From positions 806,001 through 870,000 of the forward strand of contig NC_014830.1 in assembly GCF_000184685.1 (NCBI RefSeq): DNA of 64,000 nucleotides, given 5' to 3'. Below are positions 16,254-24,545 of this stretch, in pieces. Below the pieces are notes generated by a model. The model searched no databases, was not told where the DNA came from, and saw nothing but the letters and a program-made list of their open reading frames with translations. Within the stretch, counting starts at the first letter, position 1, and the number at the start of each line of letters is the position of its first letter. The translations under genes were made by a program, and so were the position numbers. Source of the stretch: Intrasporangium calvum DSM 43043. GTDB lineage: Bacteria > Actinomycetota > Actinomycetes > Actinomycetales > Dermatophilaceae.

Positions 16254-17360
16254 TCACCTCCTTCCTTGTTGCTTCCCCCGACCGTACGACGGAGCAGCGG
16301 CCGCCGCCAAGGGGTTATCCCGAACCGGTTCGCTCCGCCCCACCCGGCGCCCGTGGGGCGACGCGGACTCGGCCACGGTCCGTGGACCCCGACCGAGGAG
16401 GGCGAGCAGGAGGGGGATCTCGACGTAGGCGTGCGGGCTGGTCAGGGCGTCCTGCACCCCGACGCCCAGCGAGTAGTTGCTGACGAGCAGCACCGCGAAC
16501 ACCGCGGCCGCGAGGAAGCCGATGGCCCAGACCCGTGCTCCCGTCAGCCAGGGGAGGCGCTCCTCGAGGTCCGCCGCCGCGTCCGGCGCGTGTCGCGGGA
16601 AGAAGACGACCCAGGTGAGCAGGTGCATGGTCTCCAGGAAGGCGAAGACGGCGAGCAGGCGGTTGCCCACCATGGCGCCCTCGCCGCCCGTCTGCTGGAC
16701 CCCGGCGATCACGCCGTGCCCGTCCCCGACGAGGCTGCGGACGAAGGTGGTGTCCGTCCCGATCCACGCGTCCGCGGCTCCGACGAGGATGAGGACGGGG
16801 ATGACCAGGGCCCAGCCGACCTGCAGGGCGCGGAACACCCTCCGGGACCGGACCGACGGCAGCCGGCGCGACCAATCCCAGACGAAGGCGACGACTGCGA
16901 CGAGGTGCAGGTGCACCACGGCGAGGAAGTGCTGCTCGGGCCAGCGCAGCGACGCGACGGCCGCGACGCCGGTCAGCACCCACGCCGACGACCACTGGCC
17001 CCGTCCGAGCACCCGGGGTACCGACACGGCGACGATGGCGTACCCGAGGACGATCTCGACGACGTTGCCGGGGCGACCGACCAGCCCGCCGAGGAGTCGG
17101 GCGGCGACGATCCCGACGACGAGCAGGGCCACCAGGCGGAGGAACGGTCGACCCAGGCCGAGCGCGAGGCCCGAGAATCGCCCCGCGACGTAGCGCAGTT
17201 CGAGCACGGCGTGGAGGACGCCGAGGAGGAGGACGCCGAGGACCACGGTGCTGACCGCCGACATCAGCGAGACCACGAGCGCACCCGTCACGACGGCGAG
17301 GAACGAAGCGAAGAGGACGCCCACCCGGGGAGCCGGCCCTGCCGGGCCTGGAACGCTCAC
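16254..17360 (-). CDS. polytopic membrane protein with intramembrane histidines
   Basis: This 368-residue protein has about nine hydrophobic helices. Histidines sit inside or next to helices in LLLGVLHAVLELRYVAGR, VVHLHLVAVVAFVWDW and FAFLETMHLLTWVVFFPRH. This recalls metal-binding membrane proteins such as the Brp/Blh beta-carotene oxygenase family, but the defining motifs are not clear, so no function is assigned. The C-terminus is a basic tail of about 45 residues. The gene diverges from the MFS-ideR pair. Confidence 0.7.
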   Translation of the reverse strand: MSVPGPAGPAPRVGVLFASFLAVVTGALVVSLMSAVSTVVLGVLLLGVLHAVLELRYVAGRFSGLALGLGRPFLRLVALLVVGIVAARLLGGLVGRPGNVVEIVLGYAIVAVSVPRVLGRGQWSSAWVLTGVAAVASLRWPEQHFLAVVHLHLVAVVAFVWDWSRRLPSVRSRRVFRALQVGWALVIPVLILVGAADAWIGTDTTFVRSLVGDGHGVIAGVQQTGGEGAMVGNRLLAVFAFLETMHLLTWVVFFPRHAPDAAADLEERLPWLTGARVWAIGFLAAAVFAVLLVSNYSLGVGVQDALTSPHAYVEIPLLLALLGRGPRTVAESASPHGRRVGRSEPVRDNPLAAAAAPSYGRGKQQGRR

Positions 17361-17389
17361 GACGCCGAGCCCGCGGCCGTTCGGGCAGC

Positions 17390-17409
17390 GAGCCCAGCGG
17401 CATACGGCC
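17390..17409 (-). repeat. dispersed repeat copy 6 (GAGCCCAGCGGCATACGGCC)
   Basis: This full 20-base reverse copy is 30 bp upstream of the membrane-protein start, in the divergent region before the MFS gene. The 20 bases are identical to the copy in cobG at 60.9 kb. Confidence 0.88.
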
Positions 17410-17607
17410 GGCCGGTGGGGTGGCGCTGACGGCGGAGGGACACGTCGTCATCGTTTCCGGCCCGTCCGGTGCCGAGCGAGCGCAGTTGCGCAATCGTTAG
17501 GGCGTCGTGCCACGTCCGAGACCGCTGAGCACGAGCGGTCCTCGGCCGGGTGACCACGTCGTGGCCACATGGTGAGACGGTGCCCGCGGAGCCGTAGGGT
17601 GCGAAGG

Positions 17608-18846
17608 ATGACCGTGCCCAGCCCGCACGAGCCGGGCCCCAGGGGGACGCTCCGGGCCATCGCGCTGTCGGCGTACGGTCCGACCCTCCTGGCCTCGACC
17701 GGTACCGGGGCCATCGCCCCGATCATCGCCGTCTCGGGGCGGGAGCTGGGGGCCTCGGTCGGCGTGGCAGCACTCCTCGTCGCGGCACTCGGACTGGGCA
17801 CCCTGCTCGGCGACCTGCCCTCAGGTGCGCTCGCCGCACGCATCGGGGAGCGTCCGGCGCTGCTCGTCGCGGCACTCGTCGAGGCGGGTGGCATGCTCGT
17901 GTCGGCGACGGCTCGGTCGCTCGCGATGCTCTTCGTCGGGGTCGTCGTCATCGGGCTCGCCGCGTCCCTCTTCGGGCTCGCCCGGCAGGCGTACCTCACC
18001 GAAGCCGTCCCCGTCGCCATGCGGGCGCGCGCACTCTCGACGCTGGGAGGAGTGCACCGCATCGGCTACTTCGTCGGGCCGTTCGCCGGGTCGCTCGTCG
18101 TCGCTCGGTGGGACGTGGCCGCCGCCTACGTCGTCGGGGTCGTCGCGAGCCTGGCCGCGTTCGTCCTCGTCCTCGTCGCCCCGGACATCACCCGCCGCCA
18201 GGGTCTCGGCCCGCGGCCTGCTCGCCAGCGTTCGGTCGCCTCCGTCCTCCTCGAGCACCGGAGGGTGCTGCTGACGCTGGGCGTCGGCGCCATGTGGGTC
18301 TCCGGCGCCCGCACCGTCCGGGAGGCCCTCGTGCCGCTGTGGGCAGAGTCGGTGGGTCTGTCGCCCAGCCAGACCGCACTCGTCTTCGGGATCTCCGGAG
18401 CCGTCGACATGCTGCTCTTCTATCCCTCGGGCTGGCTGATGGACCGCCACGGCCGGGTCGCCGCAGCCGTGCCCAGCATGCTCGTCCTCGGCCTCGGTAT
18501 GGCTCTGCTGCCCCTCAGCACGACGCTCGTGGCGGTCACCGCCGCGGCCACGGTCCTCGGGCTCGGCAATGGCCTCGGCGCCGGCCTCATCATGACGCTC
18601 GGTGCGGACGCCTCCCCCGTGGAGGGGCGCTCCCAGTTCCTCGGAGGATGGCGCCTGTGCGCGGATGTGGGAAGAGCCGCCGGTCCGCTGGCGTTGTCCG
18701 GGTTGAGCGCCGTCATGACGCTCGGGGCGTCGGCCGTCGTCCTCGGGGTCGGTGCGGTGGCTGGTGCGGTGTGGTTGCGCATCTGGGTGCCCCGGCACGA
18801 CCCGACCCGAGCGTCGCGAGCCATGAAGGATTCTTTGAGAGAGTAG
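17608..18846 (+). CDS. MFS transporter
   Basis: This 412-residue transporter has 12 predicted helices. Motif A appears as GDLPSGALAARIGERPALL after helix 2 and again as YPSGWLMDRHGRVAAAVPS in the second half, typical of drug/proton antiporter-type MFS proteins. Its stop is 4 bp before the IdeR-family gene, so the two are cotranscribed. Pairing with an iron regulator suggests metal- or siderophore-linked export, but the substrate is unknown. Confidence 0.85.
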   Translation: MTVPSPHEPGPRGTLRAIALSAYGPTLLASTGTGAIAPIIAVSGRELGASVGVAALLVAALGLGTLLGDLPSGALAARIGERPALLVAALVEAGGMLVSATARSLAMLFVGVVVIGLAASLFGLARQAYLTEAVPVAMRARALSTLGGVHRIGYFVGPFAGSLVVARWDVAAAYVVGVVASLAAFVLVLVAPDITRRQGLGPRPARQRSVASVLLEHRRVLLTLGVGAMWVSGARTVREALVPLWAESVGLSPSQTALVFGISGAVDMLLFYPSGWLMDRHGRVAAAVPSMLVLGLGMALLPLSTTLVAVTAAATVLGLGNGLGAGLIMTLGADASPVEGRSQFLGGWRLCADVGRAAGPLALSGLSAVMTLGASAVVLGVGAVAGAVWLRIWVPRHDPTRASRAMKDSLRE

Positions 18847-18850
18847 GACC

Positions 18851-19576
18851 GTGACCGACCTCATCGACACCACCGAGATGTACCTCCGGACGATCTTCGA
18901 GCTGGAGGAGGAGGGGATCATCCCGCTCCGGGCACGGATCGCCGAGCGGCTGGGGCACTCCGGGCCCACGGTGTCGCAGACCATCGCGCGCATGGAGCGC
19001 GACGGCCTCGTCAGCGTGACGGGGGACCGGCACCTGGACCTCTCGGACGAGGGGCGGCTCATCGCGACGCGGGTCATGCGCAAGCACCGCCTCGCCGAGC
19101 GACTCCTCGTCGACGTCATCGGGCTCGAGTGGGAGTACGCCCATGACGAGGCGTGCCGGTGGGAGCACGTCATGTCCGAGAAGGTCGAGCGCAAGATCCT
19201 CAGCCTGCTCGGGGACGGGTTGGAGTCGCCCTACGGCAACCCCATCCCCGGCCTGGAGGAGCTGGGCCTCGAGGTCGCCGGTGACTTCCTCAGCGGCCTC
19301 GTCGCCTTGACGGAGGCGGCCGGCGAGGAGCCCGTGGCCCTGACGATCCGGCGGATCGGCGAGCCGGTCCAGGTTGATCCCGAGGCGCTGGCCCTGCTGA
19401 CGTCGGCCGGGCTGATGCCCGGAGAGCGCGTCACGGTCCAGCGCGAGGACGGCCGGATCCTCGCCTGTCGGGAAGGGACGGACCGGTCGACCGGGGTCTC
19501 GCTCCCCGAGGACGTCGCGGTCCACGTCTTCGGTCAGCGTGAGAGCGTGCCGACCGCCGGGACGGACCACGCCTGA
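18851..19576 (+). CDS. iron-dependent repressor, DtxR/IdeR family
   Basis: This 241-residue metalloregulator binds Fe(II) or Mn(II) and then DNA. The N-terminal winged helix has HSGPTVSQTIARMERDGLVS as recognition region. The dimerisation/metal domain has TTEMYLRTI (Met10 ligand), KHRLAERLL, and HDEACRWEHVMSEKVERK, which supplies the Cys, Glu and His ligands of the primary site. The C-terminal SH3-like domain (residues about 145-235) is present. The full-length three-domain layout and Cys in the metal site fit IdeR/DtxR rather than MntR. GTG start, 4 bp after the MFS stop. Confidence 0.92.
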   Translation: MTDLIDTTEMYLRTIFELEEEGIIPLRARIAERLGHSGPTVSQTIARMERDGLVSVTGDRHLDLSDEGRLIATRVMRKHRLAERLLVDVIGLEWEYAHDEACRWEHVMSEKVERKILSLLGDGLESPYGNPIPGLEELGLEVAGDFLSGLVALTEAAGEEPVALTIRRIGEPVQVDPEALALLTSAGLMPGERVTVQREDGRILACREGTDRSTGVSLPEDVAVHVFGQRESVPTAGTDHA

Positions 19577-19617
19577 TACCCACTCGGAGAAAGTTGTCCC
19601 CAACTCGTGATCAGGAC

Positions 19618-19646
19618 GTGACAACCGCTGGGTGTTTGGATAGTTT
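19618..19646 (+). promoter_or_regulatory. predicted sigma-70-type promoter for the NlpC/P60 gene
   Basis: GTGACA (19618-19623), a 17-bp spacer and TAGTTT (19641-19646) lie about 35 bp upstream of the riboswitch core. Transcription would begin near 19653 and include the whole aptamer. Confidence 0.5.
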
Positions 19647-19679
19647 GATCGGGCTCGCTCCGCACGGGGAGAGCGCCCT

Positions 19680-19870
19680 GGGCCGGATCGCCAAGTCCTG
19701 CCACCGGACCGGGGGTCGTCTGACACCGCATGGCAGGAGCGGGGGAACCATTCTCCGGGCGTCGAGAGACGCCCTTGGGGTCAAGTCCTCCCGAGGACCT
19801 TCGGGTCCGAGCGAGGGCCGGGTAGTACCTCCCACCCGAACCCGACAGCTCACCTCGCAGGCGTCGAGAG
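19680..19870 (+). ncRNA. c-di-AMP riboswitch (ydaO-yuaA type)
   Basis: The leader carries the conserved blocks of the ydaO-yuaA aptamer in order: CGCCAAGTCCTGCC, GCAGGAGCGGGGGAACC, CTTGGGGTCAAG, and CCGACAGCTCACCTCGCAGGC just before the start codon. This class senses cyclic di-AMP and is the usual leader of NlpC/P60 and Rpf wall hydrolases in actinobacteria, where ligand binding lowers expression. The context here (an NlpC/P60 gene starting at 19878) agrees. A terminator-like or start-sequestering stem was not resolved by eye. Confidence 0.88.
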
Positions 19871-19877
19871 GTAGCAC

Positions 19878-20672
19878 GTGGCTCTTAACGTTGCCGGGCG
19901 TCACCGCGCCCCGGGTCGCTACAACCCGTTGTCAGAGCTCAAGCTCATCGCCAAGGAGTCCGCGCAGCCGGCCGTGAAGGGTGCCGCGATCGTGGCGGCC
20001 TCCGGTGGTCTCGTCGCGACGTTCGCGCAGCCGGCTGCCGCCGATGGCCAGGCCGCCGCACCGGTCAACGCCGCGCCGAGCAGCGCGGCCGTCGTCGGGC
20101 CCCAGGCGGCCACGATCAAGGCGGCCAGTGCGCTCAACGCCATCGGCTTCGCCGAGAAGGCCACGACGAAGGCGCAGACCGTCAAGCCGATCGTCATCAA
20201 GGACGTCGTCGTCGAGAAGGAACGCGCCGCGCGGGAGGCTGCGCAGGCGGCCGAGCGCGCCGCAGCGGCGCGTAGCGACGCGCAGGACCGGGCCTCCCGC
20301 ACGACCACCGAGCGAACCCCGATCGCCGACCCGGCGCCGTCCGCCTCAGGAATCGTCGGCATCGCCCAGTCCATGATCGGCGTGCCGTACGTCTACGGCG
20401 GCAGCACCCCGAGCGGTTTCGACTGCTCCGGGTTCACCTCCTGGGTCTACCGTCAGGCCGGCATCTCGATCCCGCGCACGGCCTCGCAGCAGCAGGCCTC
20501 GGCGACCCGGGTGAGCACGCCGCAGCCCGGTGACCTCGTCTTCTTCGGCTACCCGGCCTACCACGTCGGCATCTACGTCAGCCCCGGTCGGATGATCGAC
20601 GCGCAGCGTCCCGGGACGGTCGTCGGCTACCACTCGATCTGGACCACCCCGTGGGGCTACGGCCGCTACTGA
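19878..20672 (+). CDS. secreted NlpC/P60 peptidoglycan endopeptidase
   Basis: This 264-residue protein is predicted to cleave stem peptides of peptidoglycan. The N-terminus has a basic segment and a hydrophobic export helix (GAAIVAASGGLVATFAQPAAA, about residues 35-55). A helical Ala/Glu-rich linker follows, then a C-terminal NlpC/P60 domain (about residues 155-264). The catalytic Cys183 is in FDCSGF and His229 in YHVGIYV. GTG 19878 has GAGAGG upstream and is the first start after the riboswitch. Expression is probably lowered by high c-di-AMP. Confidence 0.92.
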   Translation: MALNVAGRHRAPGRYNPLSELKLIAKESAQPAVKGAAIVAASGGLVATFAQPAAADGQAAAPVNAAPSSAAVVGPQAATIKAASALNAIGFAEKATTKAQTVKPIVIKDVVVEKERAAREAAQAAERAAAARSDAQDRASRTTTERTPIADPAPSASGIVGIAQSMIGVPYVYGGSTPSGFDCSGFTSWVYRQAGISIPRTASQQQASATRVSTPQPGDLVFFGYPAYHVGIYVSPGRMIDAQRPGTVVGYHSIWTTPWGYGRY

Positions 20673-20705
20673 GCCCCCAGCCCCAAGGGCACCCCGGCAC
20701 GTCCC

Positions 20706-20734
20706 GAGCCCCCCACCGTCGCGGTGGGGGGCTC
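20706..20734 (+). terminator. strong hairpin terminator
   Basis: A perfect 12-bp stem, GAGCCCCCCACC and GGTGGGGGGCTC, surrounds a 5-base loop, 33 bp after the NlpC/P60 stop. Confidence 0.85.
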
Positions 20735-20809
20735 GTCACGTCCGCCCGTCCCCCGCCGAACCGGCTGACGAACCGGCTGACGAACCGCCCGACGTGGGAG
20801 ACTGAACTG

Positions 20810-21493
20810 ATGACCGACCAGTCCGCTGCCGAGTCCACGACCCCCGTCATCCTCGAGCTCTGGTCGGATCTGGTCTGCCCGTGGTGCTGGATCTCCAAGC
20901 GGCGCGTCGAGGCGGCGGTCGCTGCGTTCGAGCGGCCGCATGACGTCACCTTGCGCATGCGTTCCTACGAGCTCGACCCCCTCCTGCCGGTCGGCGAGAG
21001 GATGGGCGTCGCCGAGCACCTGGGGCGGAAGTACGGCGGAGGTGTCGAGGGTGGCCGGTTGATGAATGCCCACGTCAGCGACGTCGCCCTCGATGACGGG
21101 CTGAGCTTCGACTGGCATCGGGCCGTGCGCGCCAACACGTTCGACGGGCACCGCCTGTGTGCGCTGGCCCTCGAGCTGGGCGGGCCGGCATTGCAGTCCG
21201 CTGCCTACGAGCGCTTCCACTCCGCGCACTTCCGCGAGGGACTGCCCATCGACGACCACGGGGTCCTCCAGCGGCTCGCCGCCGAGGCGGGACTCGACGA
21301 ACGCCGGGTCGCCGCGGTCCTGGCGGGTGACGACTACGCGGCCCGGGTCCGCGAGGACGAGGAGCTCGCCCGCTCCATGGGTGTGACGAGTGTGCCGTTC
21401 CTCCTCGCGAACGGCCACGCGGCGACCTCGGGGGCGCGCTCCGTGGAGGACTACCTCGCGTTGCTTCGCGGGGTCGTGACCGAGGGCGTCTGA
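20810..21493 (+). CDS. DsbA-family oxidoreductase (FrnE-like)
   Basis: This 227-residue cytoplasmic thioredoxin-fold protein has an N-terminal strand LELWSDLVCPWCWISKRR with the CPWC redox motif and a C-terminal cis-Pro region (GVTSVPFLLANGHAATSGA). The DsbA helical insertion lies between them. FrnE-like proteins act as thiol-disulfide oxidoreductases or isomerases; no signal peptide is present. The start ATG 20810 follows a short tandem repeat of about 12 bp (CGAACCGGCTGA) and a GGGAG ribosome-binding site. Confidence 0.9.
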   Translation: MTDQSAAESTTPVILELWSDLVCPWCWISKRRVEAAVAAFERPHDVTLRMRSYELDPLLPVGERMGVAEHLGRKYGGGVEGGRLMNAHVSDVALDDGLSFDWHRAVRANTFDGHRLCALALELGGPALQSAAYERFHSAHFREGLPIDDHGVLQRLAAEAGLDERRVAAVLAGDDYAARVREDEELARSMGVTSVPFLLANGHAATSGARSVEDYLALLRGVVTEGV

Positions 21494-21678
21494 CTCCGCC
21501 CGATGGTCGGTCGGCCAACAGCGAGCCACGGGCGGAGGTCGACGAGGGCGCCGCACCAGGCACATCTGCCCTGCGCCGGCCGCGACGGCCACTCCTCGAG
21601 GCTCGCCAGCAGGCGCGCCGCGGTCCCCGTGGTGAAGACGTGGGGGCACGCCTCCGTCGGATGCGGGGCCTCGACCAT
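21451..21678 (-). CDS. small zinc-ribbon-like hypothetical protein
   Basis: This 75-residue frame contains HVFTTGTAARLLASLEEW followed by RCAWCGALVDLRPWL, a CxxC pair that could form half of a zinc site together with ACPH near the N-terminus. Codon use is GC-rich at third positions, as in neighbours. It overlaps the 3' end of the DsbA-like gene by 43 bp on the other strand. No family was recognised; coding status is moderately likely. Confidence 0.45.
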   Translation of the reverse strand: MVEAPHPTEACPHVFTTGTAARLLASLEEWPSRPAQGRCAWCGALVDLRPWLAVGRPTIGRSQTPSVTTPRSNAR

Positions 21679-21709
21679 GTCGTGACCGTAGGGCGCGCTG
21701 GTGACAGGT

Positions 21710-21759
21710 CCGTATCCCGCAGGTCCGTATCCCGCAGGTCCGTATGCCGCTGGGCTCGG
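21710..21759 (+). repeat. dispersed repeat copy 7 with two partial tandem copies
   Basis: The full copy CCGTATGCCGCTGGGCTCGG (21740-21759) is preceded by two 15-bp units GGTCCGTATCCCGCA that repeat its left half. It lies between the small minus-strand gene and the STAS gene. This is the only place where the motif looks partly amplified in tandem. Confidence 0.85.
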
Positions 21760-21767
21760 TTCCCGGG

Positions 21768-22136
21768 TCAGGGCCCTCCGCGCCGGCTGGGTTCGCCGGA
21801 CGCGGCGTCGAGGGTGTCGTGGAGCGGGATCACCGTCTGGATGCTGGTCAGCTCGAGCACGGCGCGGATCGGAGCGTCGCGGGGAACGACGAGGGCCAGG
21901 TCCTGGCGTCGGTGCCCGAGCCGCTGGGCGAGGCGGAAGAGCATCGCGATGGCGGCGCTGTCGAGATACGTCGTGCCGCGCAGGTCGAGGATCACTCGGG
22001 CCGGGTCGTCCGCGAGTTCCGTGGTGATGGCCTGCCTCACCTCGTCGACGTTGGCGAGGTCGATCTCGCCACTGACCTGGACGTGGCGCACGCGGCCGGA
22101 GTGTTCGTGTGAGGTGATGTGGGCCACGCGGGTCAC
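21768..22136 (-). CDS. STAS-domain anti-sigma factor antagonist
   Basis: This 122-residue single-domain protein resembles SpoIIAA/RsbV. Key segments are VRHVQVSGEIDLANVDEVRQ and VILDLRGTTYLDSAAIAMLF, where the Ser after the Asp is the expected phosphorylation site. It would bind an anti-sigma kinase when dephosphorylated. The GTG start overlaps the stop of the upstream phosphatase/kinase gene (GTGA), so they are translationally coupled. A longer frame upstream is Arg-rich shadow. Confidence 0.85.
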   Translation of the reverse strand: MTRVAHITSHEHSGRVRHVQVSGEIDLANVDEVRQAITTELADDPARVILDLRGTTYLDSAAIAMLFRLAQRLGHRRQDLALVVPRDAPIRAVLELTSIQTVIPLHDTLDAASGEPSRRGGP

Positions 22137-24280
22137 CCGCTCTTCCTCGGGCCGATGGTGACGCGGCGGCGCAGGTGCACCACGGTCCCGTCGCCGGTGC
22201 GGTCGACGTCGACGGCGTCGGTCAGCGCCTGCATCAGCTGGAGTCCCCACCCGCCACCGCGATCTGAGGGCGCTCGCCACTGGCCGCGGTCACGCACCCA
22301 CATCTCCAGCAGGTCCTCGTCGAGCCGAGCCTCGAGCTCGAGGTCGCCGGGAGCCGCGGCGTAGGCGTGCTGGACGACGTTGGCGCACGCCTCGCCGCAG
22401 GCCACCAGGATGTCGTTCTCGTCGTCCTTGGTCACCCCGGCGTCGCGCAGCCACTGCCGGAGCGAGCCGCGCGCCAGGGACAGCATCCGGGCTTCGGCGG
22501 GGACGGTGAGACGCCACGGTCCGGCGACGACTGGCAGGGGCCGTACGGCGATCAGGGCCACGTCGTCGGCGAGGTGGTGCGGCTCGATCATCGTGGTCAG
22601 CAGGTGGTCGCAGAGGCGCTCCAGGTCCTCGCCCGCCATCGCTGCGGCGGCGGTGCACAGCCGGTCGAGACCCTCGGTGATCGAGGCGCCGCGCCGCTCC
22701 ACGAGACCGTCCGTGTACAACAGGAGCGTCGCGCCGGGCTCGAGCCGGTGGACCGACTCCTCGTAGATGGCTTCGGCCGTGACACCGACCGGCGGTGCGA
22801 GTCCGACCTTGAGGTAGCTCGCGCCGGTCGCGGAGAAGGCGAGCACGGGCGGGTGGCCGGCGCTCGCGACGCGCAGCCGGCGGGTGCGCGGGTCGAGCAC
22901 GGCGTAGAGGAGCGTGACCATCTCCGGCATCGGCAGCTGTGACACGAGGCGGTGGACGCTGCGGAGCACGGACGCGGGTGAGGTGTCCTGGAGGGCGTAG
23001 ACGCGCAGCGCCATCCGCACCTGGGCCATGGTCGCGGCGGCTGAGACGCCGTGACCGGCCACGTCGCCGATCGCGAGCCCGACCTGGCCATCCGGGAGCT
23101 GCAGCACGTCGTACCAGTCGCCGCCGATCTGCACGTCGCTCGTCGCCGGCACGTAGCGGGCGGCAACCGCCACACCTGGGACGTCCGGGAGTCGGGCCGG
23201 GAGCAGGCTGCGCTGCAGGGTCTCGGCGATGTCGTGCTCCCGTTGGGCCCGGGCCTCCTCGTGGCTCAGCTGTTCCTGCGCCTCGAACCGTTCGCGGATC
23301 TCGGTCTCGAGCTGGTCGTTGAGCGCCGAGAGCTCAGCCGTGCGCACCGCCACCCGCGCCTCGAGGTCGGCGGCCGCCGCCTCGAGCGCCCGGGTCGCGG
23401 AGTTGCGTTCGCTGACCACGGCCGCCAGGACGAACGAGGCGAGGGCGATCGAGGCGTTGAACGCCTGGAGGGCGAGCATCTGGTCGATCAGCGGCCTGCC
23501 TCGGAAGGTGCCGAGGCCGCGGGCGGCCGACCACGTCGTGATGGCTGAGGCGATGAGGGCGGCAGGTGCTGCGGCGCGCAGCTGGTAGCGCCACGCGGCC
23601 CAGCCGACGACGGGGAGGGCGAGGAAGAGGACCTGCAAGGTCCGGGCGGCCCACGCCGTGGCGACGACGACGGTGACGAGGATCGCCACCATCTCGGCTG
23701 ACTGCCGCAGCGGCCAGGACGGCAGGTCCCGCAGGAGGGGCAGGCTCAGCAGGAAGGGCGTCACGATGAGCACGCCCATGGCGTCGCCGGTCCACCAGAC
23801 CGCCCAGGTCGCGGGCAGCTCTGCGTAGGAGATGGCGTCGGACCACGCGAGGGCGAGGGAGCCGATCAGCGCGCTGATGAGGGTGCTGGCGAGAGCCGCG
23901 AGGACGATGCCGAGGGCGTCCCGCTGCCGGTCGAGCTGTCGGCGAAAGCCGATGGCCTCGAGGACGAGGACCGCCACGAGCGGTGCGAGCGTGTTGCCGG
24001 CGGCGGTGGCCACGGCGGCGAGCGGTCCGGCGCTGAGCGGGAGGTTGACGGCGAGTGCCGCGGCAGCGACCGCCGGCCAGAGCCAGCGACCGACGACGAC
24101 GAAGGCGGCCACGGCGATGCCCGTCGGCGGCCACAGGGGCGTGACGTTCTCGCCGACGAGCGAGAGGCTGAGACCCAGGTGCGCCCCGAGGTAGTAGGTC
24201 ACCGCGGCGGCGACGGACCAGCGGGCGCGCTCGCCCGTCAGCGCGCGCCACCACCCCGCGGGCCCAGAGGTAACCGTCAC
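22133..24280 (-). CDS. MASE1-PP2C (RsbU-like)-HATPase (RsbW-like) fusion protein
   Basis: This 715-residue membrane protein is built in three parts. Residues about 1-300 form a MASE1-type sensor with eight hydrophobic helices (starting GAHLGLSLSLVGENVTPLWPP). A coiled coil (about 300-355) leads into a SpoIIE/PP2C phosphatase domain (QIGGDWYDVLQLPDGQ, GDVAGHGVSAAATMAQ, LLLYTDGLVERRGASI). The C-terminal domain is an anti-sigma HATPase (NDILVACGEACANVVQHAY and GGGWGLQLMQAL). It should act both as phosphatase of, and kinase for, the STAS partner encoded next. The sigma factor it controls is not in the window. Confidence 0.88.
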   Translation of the reverse strand: MTVTSGPAGWWRALTGERARWSVAAAVTYYLGAHLGLSLSLVGENVTPLWPPTGIAVAAFVVVGRWLWPAVAAAALAVNLPLSAGPLAAVATAAGNTLAPLVAVLVLEAIGFRRQLDRQRDALGIVLAALASTLISALIGSLALAWSDAISYAELPATWAVWWTGDAMGVLIVTPFLLSLPLLRDLPSWPLRQSAEMVAILVTVVVATAWAARTLQVLFLALPVVGWAAWRYQLRAAAPAALIASAITTWSAARGLGTFRGRPLIDQMLALQAFNASIALASFVLAAVVSERNSATRALEAAAADLEARVAVRTAELSALNDQLETEIRERFEAQEQLSHEEARAQREHDIAETLQRSLLPARLPDVPGVAVAARYVPATSDVQIGGDWYDVLQLPDGQVGLAIGDVAGHGVSAAATMAQVRMALRVYALQDTSPASVLRSVHRLVSQLPMPEMVTLLYAVLDPRTRRLRVASAGHPPVLAFSATGASYLKVGLAPPVGVTAEAIYEESVHRLEPGATLLLYTDGLVERRGASITEGLDRLCTAAAAMAGEDLERLCDHLLTTMIEPHHLADDVALIAVRPLPVVAGPWRLTVPAEARMLSLARGSLRQWLRDAGVTKDDENDILVACGEACANVVQHAYAAAPGDLELEARLDEDLLEMWVRDRGQWRAPSDRGGGWGLQLMQALTDAVDVDRTGDGTVVHLRRRVTIGPRKSG

Positions 24281-24545
24281 ACGCCGAGCCTAGGGATCCG
24301 GGGGCGACTGCACCCGGGTTTGGGGCCAGACGCACTGCGGTCAGCTCGCGCAGCGCCGAGGACCGGCGTCTCTTCGTAGTTCAGCGGGTGCGCGCCGGCG
24401 GACTCGACGGCCAGCGCCAGGCGCTCGGGGAAGCGGTCGATGACGATGACCTCGGCCGCTCCGAGCAAGGTCGCGCTGAGCGCCGCGAACTGACCGACCG
24501 GCCCGGCTCCCCACACGGCGACCACGTCGCCCGGCTGGATGTCAC
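24277..24545 (-). pseudogene. remnant of zinc-dependent alcohol/formaldehyde dehydrogenase
   Basis: The reverse strand encodes only the middle of a medium-chain dehydrogenase: QPGDVVAVWGAGPVGQFAAL, then GAAEVIVIDRFPERLALA and AGAHPLNYEET, which is the Rossmann NAD-binding region. The zinc-binding N-terminus and the C-terminal catalytic part are missing. The frame continues into unrelated Arg/Pro-rich sequence and stops at 24277, overlapping the start of the MASE1 gene. It is a deletion remnant next to a broken SRPBCC gene. Confidence 0.75.
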
